Part shown: positions 45,697 to 54,790 of the stretch, in pieces
Layout: every line of letters starts with the position of its first letter
How positions within the stretch are numbered: position 1 is the first letter of the stretch
Source of the DNA: Alishewanella tabrizica
GTDB taxonomy: Bacteria; Pseudomonadota; Gammaproteobacteria; Enterobacterales; Alteromonadaceae
Assembly (NCBI RefSeq): GCF_014652375.1
Contig: NZ_BMYR01000001.1
Location: 172,292 to 236,291 of the forward strand
DNA length: 64,000 nucleotides
Direction of reading: 5' to 3'
Program-made: the position numbers and the translations under genes
The notes under the pieces: model-generated
Told to the model about the DNA's origin: nothing
What the model saw: only the letters and a program-made list of their open reading frames with translations
The model's database searches: none

Positions 45697-47958
45697 ATGA
45701 CACAACAACGTTTTAATAAAACGCTCCTCGCTGGCATGATGAGCCTGTTACTGGCCTCAGGTACCAGTTTTGCCAATAACGCACCGGCAGAAATTAGTAA
45801 ACCACAAGGTGCAATGGGTTCAGGTACTGCCGCTATTGGTGCCGTTAGAACAAACCAGTTTTGGTGGCCTAATCAACTCGATTTATCACCACTGCGTGCC
45901 CACGACATTCGCTCAAATCCTTACGGCGAAAACTTTGATTATGGCAAAGCGTTTAGCAGCTTAGATCTGGCCCAAGTCAAACAAGACATCGATAAACTGC
46001 TTACCACCTCACAAGATTGGTGGCCGGCAGACTTTGGCAACTATGGCCCATTTTTTATTCGAATGACATGGCACAGTGCTGGAACCTATCGCACCTTAGA
46101 TGGCCGCGGTGGTGCAGGTGGAGGTCAGCAGCGCTTTGATCCGCTGAACAGCTGGCCAGATAATGCCAATTTAGACAAAGCGCGTCGCTTATTATGGCCA
46201 ATTAAACAAAAGTACGGTGAATCACTGTCTTGGTCAGATTTAATTGTCTTGGCAGGTAACGTTGCCTTAGAAAATATGGGGTTTCAAACCTATGGCTTTG
46301 CCGGTGGTCGTCCAGATGATTGGGAACCGGATCTGGTTTACTGGGGTCCCGAAGTAGAGATGCTGGCAAGCGATCGTGAAGATGCTGACGGTAAGTTACA
46401 ACGTCCTTTGGGCGCAACCCATATGGGCTTAATTTATGTTAACCCTGAAGGTCCACGCGGCGTGCCGGATCCGGTTGGCTCAGCAAAAAACATTCGGGTG
46501 GCGTTTGATCGCATGGCCATGAATGATGAAGAAACAGTTGCTTTGATCGCCGGCGGGCACACTTTTGGTAAAATGCACGGTGCACGCAAACCCGCGGATT
46601 GCGTTGGCGCAGAACCCGGTGCTGCAGGTATTGAAGAGCAAGGCTTGGGCTGGAAAAACAGTTGCGGTAAAGGCCACTCAGAAGACACCATTACCAGCGG
46701 ATTAGAAGGGGCTTGGACACAGGCGCCAACCCGTTGGACAACATTGTATTTAAGTAACTTACTTAACTTTGAATGGCAGCAAACACGTAGCCCAGCCGGT
46801 GCAATTCAGTGGATCCCAACGGATGAATCGCTGCACGCTTCGGTACCTGATGCGCATATTAAAGGTAAGTTTAACCCGCCAGTGATGACCACCGCTGACT
46901 TGGCGCTGAAATACGATCCTGAATACCGTAAAATTGCTGAGCGTTTTCTGGCAAATCCAGAAGAATACCGTTTAGCCTTCGCCAAAGCTTGGTATAAATT
47001 AACCCACCGTGACATGGGACCACCACGCAATTTCTTAGGTGCTGAGGTCCCCAAAGATATCTTAATTTGGCAAGATCCGATTGACGCAAGTACGCAATCA
47101 ACCATTAATGATCGCGATGTTAAAACGTTAAAAACGCGGATCTTAGACTCTGGTTTAACGGTACCTGAGTTAGTCCGTGTTGCTTGGGGTGCTGCCGCAA
47201 GTTACCGTGATTCAGATATGCGTGGTGGTGCAAACGGTGCACGTATAGCCTTGGCACCACAAAAAGATTGGGCAGTAAACAACCCGGCTGAAACAGCCAA
47301 GGTGTTAGACGTACTTAAAGGTATTCAAACTGACTTTAACAAGAGCAGAAGAAAAGTATCACTGGCCGATCTTATCGTGTTAGCGGGTACGGCTGCAGTT
47401 GAAAAGGCAGCCAAAGATGCCGGTTATACCGTAACTGTACCCTTTACACCCGGCCGTGGTGATGCCACGCAGGAACAAACCGATGTCAACTCGTTTGGCT
47501 TGTTAGAATTAACCGCTGACGGTTTCAGAAACTATTTTGATGCTGAAAATAGCTACAAGTCGCCAACGGAAATGTTAGTAGACAAAGCCGATCAGCTTGA
47601 CTTAACTGTACCCGAAATGACGGTTCTGGTTGGTGGGTTACGTGCACTTGATGCCAACTATCAAGGCAGCAAACACGGGGTATTTACCAGCAAACCTGGG
47701 ACCTTAAACAACGACTTCTTCGTGAATTTGTTGGATATGTCTACCGTATGGCGTAAATCTGAAACAGATGGACTATACGACGGTTTTGATCGCCAAACGG
47801 GCGAGAAAAAATGGTCAGCAACATCAGTTGATTTAGTGTTCGGTTCAAACTCTGAACTGCGCGCCATCGCTGAAGTGTATGCTTTTGATACCTCTAAAAA
47901 GAAGTTTGTTGATGACTTCGTCAAAGCATGGACTAAAGTAATGGAACTTGATCGTTAA
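45697..47958 (+). CDS. katG: catalase-peroxidase KatG with signal peptide
   Basis: A 753-residue haem enzyme that removes hydrogen peroxide. The N-terminus [20 protein letters not shown] is a signal peptide (cleavage after SFA), so this is a periplasmic KatG. The distal-site [20 protein letters not shown] and proximal [15 protein letters not shown] supply the distal Trp and His, the Tyr of the Met-Tyr-Trp adduct, and the proximal His. The C-terminal non-haem domain is complete. A strong ribosome site lies before the ATG and a terminator follows. A second, cytoplasmic KatG may exist elsewhere. Confidence 0.96.
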   Translation: MTQQRFNKTLLAGMMSLLLASGTSFANNAPAEISKPQGAMGSGTAAIGAVRTNQFWWPNQLDLSPLRAHDIRSNPYGENFDYGKAFSSLDLAQVKQDIDKLLTTSQDWWPADFGNYGPFFIRMTWHSAGTYRTLDGRGGAGGGQQRFDPLNSWPDNANLDKARRLLWPIKQKYGESLSWSDLIVLAGNVALENMGFQTYGFAGGRPDDWEPDLVYWGPEVEMLASDREDADGKLQRPLGATHMGLIYVNPEGPRGVPDPVGSAKNIRVAFDRMAMNDEETVALIAGGHTFGKMHGARKPADCVGAEPGAAGIEEQGLGWKNSCGKGHSEDTITSGLEGAWTQAPTRWTTLYLSNLLNFEWQQTRSPAGAIQWIPTDESLHASVPDAHIKGKFNPPVMTTADLALKYDPEYRKIAERFLANPEEYRLAFAKAWYKLTHRDMGPPRNFLGAEVPKDILIWQDPIDASTQSTINDRDVKTLKTRILDSGLTVPELVRVAWGAAASYRDSDMRGGANGARIALAPQKDWAVNNPAETAKVLDVLKGIQTDFNKSRRKVSLADLIVLAGTAAVEKAAKDAGYTVTVPFTPGRGDATQEQTDVNSFGLLELTADGFRNYFDAENSYKSPTEMLVDKADQLDLTVPEMTVLVGGLRALDANYQGSKHGVFTSKPGTLNNDFFVNLLDMSTVWRKSETDGLYDGFDRQTGEKKWSATSVDLVFGSNSELRAIAEVYAFDTSKKKFVDDFVKAWTKVMELDR

Positions 47959-47974
47959 GTTTTGCTTAGCGATT

Positions 47975-48000
47975 AAAAGGGCCCTCGGGCCCTTTTTTTT
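47975..48000 (+). terminator. intrinsic terminator after katG
   Basis: AAAAGGGCCC and GGGCCCTTTT form a 10-bp stem around TC, followed by eight Ts, 17 bases after the stop. Confidence 0.9.
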
Positions 48001-48154
48001 CGTCGAATAAACGCTGTTGCTCCTAACGCGAGCTGGCTAAAAAGGGATTGGCGGTAACTTGGCGGTGCTTTGACGGCGCCATGCGGTTCCAGACGCTTGC
48101 AGAAAATCAGCGAGCTTGCTTAACTAAGCTGCCCGTTAATTGCAAAAGTGTATT

Positions 48155-48841
48155 ATGGATATCTCAGCCGATAAATTAAGAAACATGCGACTACGACATA
48201 ACCTCTCGCAGGAATTACTCGCCAAACAATCAGGACTGAGTCTTCGCACTATTCAGCGCTTAGAACGCGAAGGTGGTGGCTCCAGTGAAACATTGCACGC
48301 TTTGTGTGCCACCTTCAATATTGACGCCGAACAATTACAACAGCAAAAAGCACCACTTTATAGTCGTTGGCATCGCGCTACTGTTATTAGCAAAATATTC
48401 CTTTTTATGCTGTTGTTTGCCGGTGTACTGAGCTTAATGAGGCTGGCTACCGTTGATATTAGTATTTATATTGATGTGATCGCACTATTCATTCTAATCG
48501 GCTATCTTAGCCTTTCAACACTGCTCTGCTTTGGTTTACAGGGTATAAAAAGTGCACTGAGTGGTATAAGGTTTTTAGCGAGCTCAACGCTTTATGCCCA
48601 AGGCTCAATTGCGTATTTACACTCCCTTTATGGCTATATCTATTTTAACTGTTACATAGCCGCAGCACTGGGTAGCGGCATAGGATTGATAAGTTTATTA
48701 GAGATGCTGGCAACAACAGGCAATCACCTCCAATTTTTTGCCGGGCTGCAAGTGTTGGCTATTTTATGGGTTTATGCGGCTATTGTTGCTGAATGTGTTA
48801 TCAGACCTTTGCGCTATAAATTAACGCTGGCGGCATTATAA
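48155..48841 (+). CDS. XRE-family regulator with C-terminal membrane helices
   Basis: A 228-residue protein. The ATG at 48155 is preferred over a TTG five codons upstream. The N-terminal helix-turn-helix (about residues 5-60; LRNMRLRHNLSQELLAKQSG, LSLRTIQRLEREG) is of the XRE/Cro type. Four hydrophobic helices follow (about 75-95, 105-130, 150-180, 195-215), so the DNA-binding part is tethered to the inner membrane. It may be a membrane-sensing repressor. It lies between katG and the SOUL gene in the same direction, with the katG terminator in front. Confidence 0.8.
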   Translation: MDISADKLRNMRLRHNLSQELLAKQSGLSLRTIQRLEREGGGSSETLHALCATFNIDAEQLQQQKAPLYSRWHRATVISKIFLFMLLFAGVLSLMRLATVDISIYIDVIALFILIGYLSLSTLLCFGLQGIKSALSGIRFLASSTLYAQGSIAYLHSLYGYIYFNCYIAAALGSGIGLISLLEMLATTGNHLQFFAGLQVLAILWVYAAIVAECVIRPLRYKLTLAAL

Positions 48842-48854
48842 AGGGGAGCGTGTT

Positions 48855-48911
48855 TATTTAAGTGCGCTTTAAAGTAGCCTGGCACGTATAACGGTTTACA
48901 CCACTTAAATA
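48855..48911 (+). promoter_or_regulatory. 10-bp inverted repeat in the SOUL gene leader
   Basis: TATTTAAGTG (48855-48864) pairs perfectly with CACTTAAATA (48902-48911), just before the ribosome site AGAGGAG at 48911-48917. The spacing of 37 bases allows either a hairpin in the mRNA or a dimer-binding site. Confidence 0.4.
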
Positions 48912-48923
48912 GAGGAGAAATAC

Positions 48924-49556
48924 GTGAAAATTTTAGGCACTACCCTGATGGCACTGTTTTTGGCTGGCTGCTCCATTGTCGGCCACAGTGAAGTTGAAAC
49001 GGCTCCCTATACCTTGCTAAAAGCCGACGAGAAACAAAAGATTGAGGTGCGACGCTACGATAATATGATACTCGTGTCGACCAGTATGGCAGAAGGTCGC
49101 AATACCGCCTTTCGTAAACTATTTCGCTACATCAGCGGTGACAATACTCTCGCCACCCCTATTGCTATGACCGCGCCGGTATTTATGGACAACAATACCG
49201 CAGCAAGTGCGCCTAAAGGCACCGAAATTGCGATGACTGCGCCCGTTTTTATGAATAACAGTGAAGCGGATACGCTGATGTCATTTGTTATGCCAAAAAC
49301 CTTTACGCTCGACACCACGCCCAAACCCAATGATCCTAGCGTTAACGTCAGCGAAGTTAATGATTACACGGTTGCCGCAATCCAATTTAGCGGTACCTTA
49401 AGCAAAAGCAATGTGGCTAAGTATACCAAGCAGCTTGAAACATGGATGGCGGCTAATGGCTATACGGCTGCCAGCGCGCCCATTGAAGCGGGCTATAATG
49501 GTCCGCTTACACTTCCTATGCTACGCCGAAATGAAATTTTAATTTCATTGCAATAA
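48924..49556 (+). CDS. SOUL haem-binding family lipoprotein
   Basis: A 210-residue lipoprotein starting at GTG 48924 after AGAGGAGAAATAC. Its lipobox is FLAGC (Cys16). The SOUL/HBP domain follows: ETAPYTLLKADEKQKIEVRR, FRKLFRYISGDNT. A short segment occurs twice in a row: IAMTAPVFMDNN and IAMTAPVFMNNS. SOUL proteins bind haem or act in membrane stress; the role here is unknown. An inverted repeat in the leader could mask the start region. Confidence 0.88.
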   Translation: MKILGTTLMALFLAGCSIVGHSEVETAPYTLLKADEKQKIEVRRYDNMILVSTSMAEGRNTAFRKLFRYISGDNTLATPIAMTAPVFMDNNTAASAPKGTEIAMTAPVFMNNSEADTLMSFVMPKTFTLDTTPKPNDPSVNVSEVNDYTVAAIQFSGTLSKSNVAKYTKQLETWMAANGYTAASAPIEAGYNGPLTLPMLRRNEILISLQ

Positions 49557-49587
49557 TTTTTGATTTTTTGATTTTTTGATTTTTTGA
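49557..49587. repeat. 8-bp tandem repeat of TGATTTTT
   Basis: TGA followed by T-tracts recurs at period 8, with four TGA triplets at 49561, 49569, 49577 and 49585, directly beyond the SOUL stop codon. Just before it, a 9-bp palindrome (AATGAAATT / AATTTCATT at 49530-49549) overlaps the gene's 3' end. Palindrome plus T-tract may act as a terminator. Confidence 0.55.
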
Positions 49588-49699
49588 AATGCTATCGTGA
49601 TGTCGTTGCACGACCATCTACTATTAGGCTGCAGTGATGCTGCAGCCTGTTATCGATGTACCGCGTTTATGGCACGGCAATGATCAAACGCGGTTACGC

Positions 49700-51049
49700 T
49701 TAACGTTGACGTGGTGCCTTGCCAGCTTTTGATGTGGCAGGCTTTTTTGGAGCACTGCTTGGTTTAGACATTGCGCCGGACGTTGGCGCAGATCTAGGCT
49801 TGGCTTTCGGTTTTGCCTTAGCACCCGCTTCTAATTCTATTGTTGTCTCTGAAGCTTTGTTAGACCGACCGGTAAGCACTTTGCGCGATATCGTCTTTAA
49901 TAACGACCCCCGGTTACTAACTTCAAAACCTGGCTTAACGACCCGTTTGATGCTGCTGCCAATCAACTTTTGGATCCGCTCTAAGCTTTGCTCTTCTTCG
50001 CGGCTAACAAACGAAATAGCCTGACCTGACGCGCCAGCACGCCCGGTACGGCCAATACGATGCACATAATCTTCAGGCAAATACGGTAAGTTGAAGTTAA
50101 CAACATGGTCTAACCCTTGAATATCTAAGCCACGGGCGGCCACTTCAGTCGCAATTAACACCTGTAATTTTGCTGATTTAAAATCAGCAATTGCCCGACG
50201 GCGCGTACCTTGGCTCTTATCGCCATGACAAACCGCCGCATTGATTTTCGATTTTTGTAAATCGGCTAACAAGCGATCGGCTTGCTCTTTAGTACTGGTA
50301 AACACCAACACCTGAAACCAGTTTTGCTCAGCCAACAATTGCTCAAATAATTCAATTTTACGGCTTTCTTCTACGGGATATACCACATGTTCAACGGTAT
50401 CCGCTGTACTGTTGGTTTTTGCTACTCGAATTTGCTGATGATTTTTTAGAATCTTATGCGATAACTCATTCACAGCCGGTGACGTAGTAGCCGAGAACAG
50501 CATAGTTTGACGTGAATCCGCGGTCATTTGCAGTAACTTTAACACATCGGTGCTAAAGCCCATGTCGAGCATACGATCGGCTTCATCCAGCACCACAAAC
50601 TCGACGTCACTTAAAATCACATTACCCAATGCCATATGCTCTAGCAAACGGCCAGGTGTACTGATCACTAAATCAACACCAGCAATAAGCTTATTGGCCT
50701 GGCCACCCATTTTTACCCCACCATATAGCGCGGTAACACTGATCGGCAAAAACTGTGCATAAGCCGTTATCGCATTAGCAATTTGTTCGGCTAACTCGCG
50801 GGTAGGTGTAAGAATTAACGCTCTGGGGCGACGTTCGGTGGTGGCTTTAGGTTTGTCCAGCATCCGCTGTAAAACCGGAATAGCGAAAGCGGCTGTTTTA
50901 CCCGTGCCTGTTTGCGCGGTAACTTGTAAATCTTTGCCGCGACGAGCCGGAACAATCGCTTGCGCCTGTACCGGTGTCATCTCATGGTAATTGCATGCCA
51001 GCAGCGCGCGTTGTAAATCGGGAGCTAAATCTAATGATGAAAATTGCAT
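49700..51049 (-). CDS. DEAD-box RNA helicase, RhlE-like
   Basis: A 449-residue ATP-dependent RNA helicase. ATG 51049 is preferred over a longer frame because AGAGGAA precedes it and the Q-motif follows (MTPVQAQAI). The motifs in order are AQTGTGKTAA, PTRELAEQI, STPGRLLEHM, DEADRMLDMGF, SAT, VFTSTKEQADRL, ATEVAARGLDIQG and HRIGRTGRAG. The C-terminal tail (about 385-449) is Lys/Ala/Pro rich and basic, for RNA contact. It probably acts in ribosome assembly or RNA decay at low temperature, by family analogy. Confidence 0.92.
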   Translation of the reverse strand: MQFSSLDLAPDLQRALLACNYHEMTPVQAQAIVPARRGKDLQVTAQTGTGKTAAFAIPVLQRMLDKPKATTERRPRALILTPTRELAEQIANAITAYAQFLPISVTALYGGVKMGGQANKLIAGVDLVISTPGRLLEHMALGNVILSDVEFVVLDEADRMLDMGFSTDVLKLLQMTADSRQTMLFSATTSPAVNELSHKILKNHQQIRVAKTNSTADTVEHVVYPVEESRKIELFEQLLAEQNWFQVLVFTSTKEQADRLLADLQKSKINAAVCHGDKSQGTRRRAIADFKSAKLQVLIATEVAARGLDIQGLDHVVNFNLPYLPEDYVHRIGRTGRAGASGQAISFVSREEEQSLERIQKLIGSSIKRVVKPGFEVSNRGSLLKTISRKVLTGRSNKASETTIELEAGAKAKPKAKPRSAPTSGAMSKPSSAPKKPATSKAGKAPRQR

Positions 51050-51149
51050 AACGGTTCCTCTGCAATGTAACGGTAACCTGAGGACCTCGCGATGCACAAA
51101 GCTGGCAAAACGTTAAATCCTAATATGTTGCTGTGTTTAACGCTAAGTG

Positions 51150-51467
51150 CTACTCAGCACTCTCAAGATCAAAATCAAGAGCAGTACGTGGTTTAAACTT
51201 AGATGCCTTGGCCAGGATCTCCAGATAAAACTGCGGATATTCCTGTGCTACAGCAGCATCAATATGTTTATTAATTTCCGAGTTAAAAATGTTAACTGCA
51301 GTTTCTTCAGATGCACCAAACCGACAATCAAATGCCCAGTAATCTTGCCCTGCCGGCAAGGCTTTGCCGCGCTCGCGTCTTAAATATTTTTTAATATCAT
51401 GCTTAATCGAATCCACTAAGCGCGCGGTATTCAATTTTGGGTGGGTTAACGTGAATGTTTTTTTCAT
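51150..51467 (-). CDS. DUF6172 family protein
   Basis: A 105-residue cytoplasmic protein. ATG 51467 has AGGAATTTTA upstream. It begins MKKTFTLTHPKLNTARLVDS and continues IKHDIKKYLRRERGKALPAG and YWAFDCRFGASEE, a sequence pattern I associate with the small DUF6172 family in marine gammaproteobacteria. The function is unknown; the basic, helical N-terminal half suggests nucleic-acid contact. It ends 100 bases upstream of the helicase start and is co-oriented. Confidence 0.72.
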   Translation of the reverse strand: MKKTFTLTHPKLNTARLVDSIKHDIKKYLRRERGKALPAGQDYWAFDCRFGASEETAVNIFNSEINKHIDAAVAQEYPQFYLEILAKASKFKPRTALDFDLESAE

Positions 51468-51595
51468 TAAAATTCCTACAAAAATGTACACAGCGCCAAG
51501 TACGCACGCTTATCGCGGCGTATTCTACATGGTTATCGCGCAGATAACTGCCACTATCTGCTTTTTGCCGACAATATCTGTATGAAATACCCAAA

Positions 51596-52699
51596 TTAGG
51601 GTACTGCTTGTAAGACAACACCAGAATGCTGTTGCAAGGCATGGCTTTGCGTTTCAGTAAAGCGTACTGATTGTATTGCGCCTTCTGCGTTAGCGTTCTC
51701 ACGACGAGCATCAAACTGTTGTATATTGGCTTGTGTATTGTTCTGAGCAACGGCCTGATCAATAAAGAGCACCGATAAGCCATGCTTATTGGCTACCTCT
51801 AACCCAGCCGCCGTGCCTAAGCACAATAACGCGGTTGACCAGGCATCTGCCTCGGTTAAATCGTCATGCAATAAAGTCACCGATACCGTATTGTGGGTCA
51901 CGGGTGCCATGCTCCGTGCATCTAAAATATGGCTATAACGGGTGCCCGCGTTGTCATAATAATGCCGGTAGGTGCCTGAGGTCATAATAGCGATAGGATC
52001 GGTTTGCGTAACCTGAACAATTTTTTGTAATTGCTGCGCGCCGGGCAAGGGACGCTCTATTGCTACTCGCCATTTACTGCCATCAGGCTTGTGGCCACGC
52101 GTTTGTAATTCGCCCCCAATTTCGATTAAATAATGTTGAATGCCAAACTGTTCAGCGATGGCCGTTAAGCGTTGCACCGAATACCCCTGCGCTATGGATG
52201 ATAGGTCAATACTCAGTTGCGGGTGCTGCTTTTGTAACGACTCAGGGCTAACGATCTGAACTTTTGCCAGTCCAAGCTGTGGACTAAGTTGCGCCAAGGT
52301 CTCATGGCTAGGGATCTGTAAAGCTTTATCGCGAAACCCCCAGGCAGCAAATAGTGGGCTGATCGTCAAATCATAACAGCCCGCACTTGCTTCGTTGATC
52401 TGCTTTGCAATATGCACTAACTCCACAATTTCGGTACCAACTGCAACGGGCTCCGTACTTGTGGTCCGATTAAACCCTTCTATAATCGAATCGTTACGAT
52501 AATTCGACATCAGCTTATCTAACCGCGCCAACTCAGTACTAATAGCCAATTCTACTGGCTGTTGTGCAATCTCAGTGTCGCTCCAATAGGTTATGCTGTA
52601 GGTTGTACCTTGCGCCGCACCTGAAAACTTATGCAATTGCGGCACTCGCTCGCAACCGGTAAGACTTAAGGCTAATAAAATAATGAAATATTTTTTCAT
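51596..52699 (-). CDS. apbE: ApbE family FMN transferase (lipoprotein)
   Basis: A 367-residue lipoprotein with lipobox SLTGC (Cys16). ApbE links FMN to Thr/Ser of periplasmic flavoproteins, such as subunits of the Na+-NQR and Rnf pumps. Core motifs are AQGTTYSITYW, LSSIAQGYSVQRLTAI, YLIEIGGELQTRGHK, AIMTSGTYRHYY, YSHILDARSM and EADAWSTALLCLG. The catalytic pattern is complete. No target subunit lies in this window. The C-terminal 30 residues after FIDQAVAQ are a variable tail. Confidence 0.93.
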   Translation of the reverse strand: MKKYFIILLALSLTGCERVPQLHKFSGAAQGTTYSITYWSDTEIAQQPVELAISTELARLDKLMSNYRNDSIIEGFNRTTSTEPVAVGTEIVELVHIAKQINEASAGCYDLTISPLFAAWGFRDKALQIPSHETLAQLSPQLGLAKVQIVSPESLQKQHPQLSIDLSSIAQGYSVQRLTAIAEQFGIQHYLIEIGGELQTRGHKPDGSKWRVAIERPLPGAQQLQKIVQVTQTDPIAIMTSGTYRHYYDNAGTRYSHILDARSMAPVTHNTVSVTLLHDDLTEADAWSTALLCLGTAAGLEVANKHGLSVLFIDQAVAQNNTQANIQQFDARRENANAEGAIQSVRFTETQSHALQQHSGVVLQAVP

Positions 52700-52823
52700 A
52701 TGTCACTCGTAGTTACCTTAAATGCCAAGAATTCACCAAAAACGCGATCGAATATTCTTTCAGCCTAGAGCACGCTTAATATTTAATTTATAAAAATCAA
52801 TGCATTAAACTTAAAAACCCTTT

Positions 52824-52961
52824 ATGGTGGCTACAAGACTAGAGCGAAAATTTGCACAATGGTTACTGGGTGAAGCTGTCAATCGACGTGGTCATACAGT
52901 AACAGCGTTGTACGGAGCAGCTATTATGGAACAAGCCGTTCGGCAACTCACACAAGTATAA
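52824..52961 (+). CDS. small unclassified ORF of 45 codons
   Basis: In the 281-base gap between apbE and the next acetyltransferase gene, a plus-strand frame encodes MVATRLERKFAQWLLGEAVN and RRGHTVTALYGAAIMEQAVR. The residue pattern is protein-like but resembles the tail of a longer oxidoreductase-type protein more than an independent one. No ribosome site is obvious. It may be a gene remnant or a small protein. The rest of the gap shows nothing else. Confidence 0.3.
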   Translation: MVATRLERKFAQWLLGEAVNRRGHTVTALYGAAIMEQAVRQLTQV

Positions 52962-52980
52962 ACACGCTCTCGACAAAATA

Positions 52981-53550
52981 TTATGTCAACGACGTATTGA
53001 AAAGTTCATTCACCATAACTTGATATAAAACAGCATCAACATCACCAATGGCATCCTGATGTATAAAACGCTTAATAAAGCGCATTCCAAGCTTTTGCAT
53101 CACACCAATAGAACCTGCATTTTCTGGCATAGCAATCGCTGACAAGGTAAGCACTTCTGGCTGATTGGTTAAGACTGCTTTGGCAATTCTCAACGCTGCC
53201 TCGCTTGCAAACCCTCGCTCCCAAAACGCTCGCTTAAAGCGCCAGCCTATTTCAACATCTTGCTCACTTGGATTAGCGGTATTAAAACCCATCGGTCGGA
53301 TCAATACCCATCCTAAAAACACATTATCGGCTTGCCTTCGCACTTGCCAAATACCGAAACCTTTCACGGGATCACGGTACTTAGCCATTCGAGGCAGCAT
53401 AACTTGCTCAATGGTTTGTCTATTGGTGCAGGTACCGCCATTGATAAAACGCATGACCGTTTCATCTTGATCAACCTCAAACAATAAATCAGCATCTTGC
53501 AAAGACATCAGCCTAAAATACAGCCGTGAACTTGATGGAATCGTTAGCAT
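52981..53550 (-). CDS. GNAT acetyltransferase, RimJ/RimL type
   Basis: A 189-residue protein. The ATG at 53550 is used over a TTG at 53556. The N-terminus LTIPSSSRLYFRLMSLQDA, GGTCTNRQTIEQ, FLGWVLIRP, DVEIGWRFKRAFWERGFASE and ENAGSIGVMQKLGMRFIKRF follow the RimJ/RimL-type pattern, including the acetyl-CoA loop in GFASEAALR. It lies 6 bases after the stop of a membrane-protein gene and may be cotranscribed with it. The substrate is unknown. Confidence 0.87.
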   Translation of the reverse strand: MLTIPSSSRLYFRLMSLQDADLLFEVDQDETVMRFINGGTCTNRQTIEQVMLPRMAKYRDPVKGFGIWQVRRQADNVFLGWVLIRPMGFNTANPSEQDVEIGWRFKRAFWERGFASEAALRIAKAVLTNQPEVLTLSAIAMPENAGSIGVMQKLGMRFIKRFIHQDAIGDVDAVLYQVMVNELFNTSLT

Positions 53551-53556
53551 ATTCAA

Positions 53557-54030
53557 TTACTGCTTTTTTACGTTACCGGCTTCTAAAATGGGTAAACCCG
53601 CTTCTGTTGGAATATAAATTCTCTCGCCAGTACCCTCTTGTAAGCCCTTTATCCAAATATACTGCAGATACTCCGAATTCCCTTTTAATGATTCACCGAT
53701 AATTTTGTTCGCTTCTGCTGCCGCTTTGGCGCGTTCAATATCGGCTAAGCCTTCTGCTTTCGCTTTTACCAGCGCGGCTTTACCCTCCGCTTCGGCTAAC
53801 GTAACGCGGGCGTTTGCTTGCATTAACGACGCGGTTTCCCGAGCGCGCGCTTCCTCAATTAAAATTTGCTTGCTCCACTCCGCTTCTTTTAGCGCTGCTC
53901 GGCCACTCATTTCCATGCGATATAAGTTGTATTTTGGCCATGCCCAAAGCGACATAACAATTAAAGCGATAATGGCGAAAAACAAAAACATCAACGAACC
54001 TAAGGCGAGGACTTGCCTGTTTTGATACAT
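53557..54030 (-). CDS. membrane-anchored SPFH/Band-7-tail-like protein
   Basis: A 157-residue protein. ATG 54030 has GGGAGAG upstream, whereas the longer frame from 54108 is unlikely. One membrane helix (about residues 9-31) is followed by a helical Ala/Glu/Lys-rich segment (about 40-120), with a repeat-like pattern in LAEAEGKAALVKAKAEGLAD and IERAKAAAEANKIIGESLKG. This resembles the coiled C-terminal part of SPFH proteins (HflK/C, flotillin) without their core domain. It ends in a globular tail with YLQYIWIKGLQEG and IYIPTEAGLPILE. It may be a scaffold or quality-control protein. Confidence 0.72.
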   Translation of the reverse strand: MYQNRQVLALGSLMFLFFAIIALIVMSLWAWPKYNLYRMEMSGRAALKEAEWSKQILIEEARARETASLMQANARVTLAEAEGKAALVKAKAEGLADIERAKAAAEANKIIGESLKGNSEYLQYIWIKGLQEGTGERIYIPTEAGLPILEAGNVKKQ

Positions 54031-54284
54031 TTTACTCTCCCTGCATACATAACAAAATGTGACATAAAACGACGATTTTTTTCTGCTGCACATTACACAA
54101 TTAAACAAGAAAAAATAGCAATTAAAATTTGCTTGACGACAGTATTGCTTACTAAGGCGCGACGGGAATTCAGGCTATTAAAATCAATTGCGACATAATG
54201 TCGCTGTTGTTATAGAAAGACTTGTCATTACCTCTTTTTATCACTACTTTACTCTTAAGCTTTTAATCAAAAATAGGACATTCC

Positions 54285-54740
54285 ATGCGATCATTATTGC
54301 TGTCATTCTCTCTTCTAATCACACTGATAGTCACACTGAGCTGCGTCATACTAAGTACGGCAATTGCTGCCGAGCTGCAACTTAAACAAGGCGAAGTGAG
54401 AGTGCCAATGCCAGGTCGCACTGTCACCGCGGGTTACTTTACGCTGGAAAATACTACGGCCGCTACCGTAGAGCTGGTAAAAGCCAGTAGCCCAGCATTT
54501 GCCAAAGTAGAACTGCATCAACATATTAAACAAGACGATGTCATGCGCATGGTCGAGGTTGAAGCAATAAGCATAGAACCGGGCGCAACGTTAGTCTTTC
54601 AGCCTGGCGGTTTACATTTGATGCTTTTTGAACCTCAAGTGGCTTTAACCGTGGGTGAAACGGTCAGCGTAACGCTACATTTTGCCGACAACAGTACTAA
54701 AGTGCTTGAGCTCCCGCTCACCGCAATGCCGCGGCGTTAA
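54285..54740 (+). CDS. copper chaperone PCu(A)C
   Basis: A 151-residue periplasmic protein with signal peptide (ending AIAA). The Cu(I)-binding set is visible: VELHQHIKQDDVMRM and GGLHLMLFEP, giving the H-x10-M-x21-H-x-M arrangement of the PCu(A)C family. It delivers copper to cytochrome oxidase. AGGACATTCC precedes the ATG. No sco gene is adjacent. Confidence 0.9.
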   Translation: MRSLLLSFSLLITLIVTLSCVILSTAIAAELQLKQGEVRVPMPGRTVTAGYFTLENTTAATVELVKASSPAFAKVELHQHIKQDDVMRMVEVEAISIEPGATLVFQPGGLHLMLFEPQVALTVGETVSVTLHFADNSTKVLELPLTAMPRR

Positions 54741-54790
54741 CCCTTATTATTTGTGGGATTTTTGCTATCTATAATGACGGGCTTCGCTAC

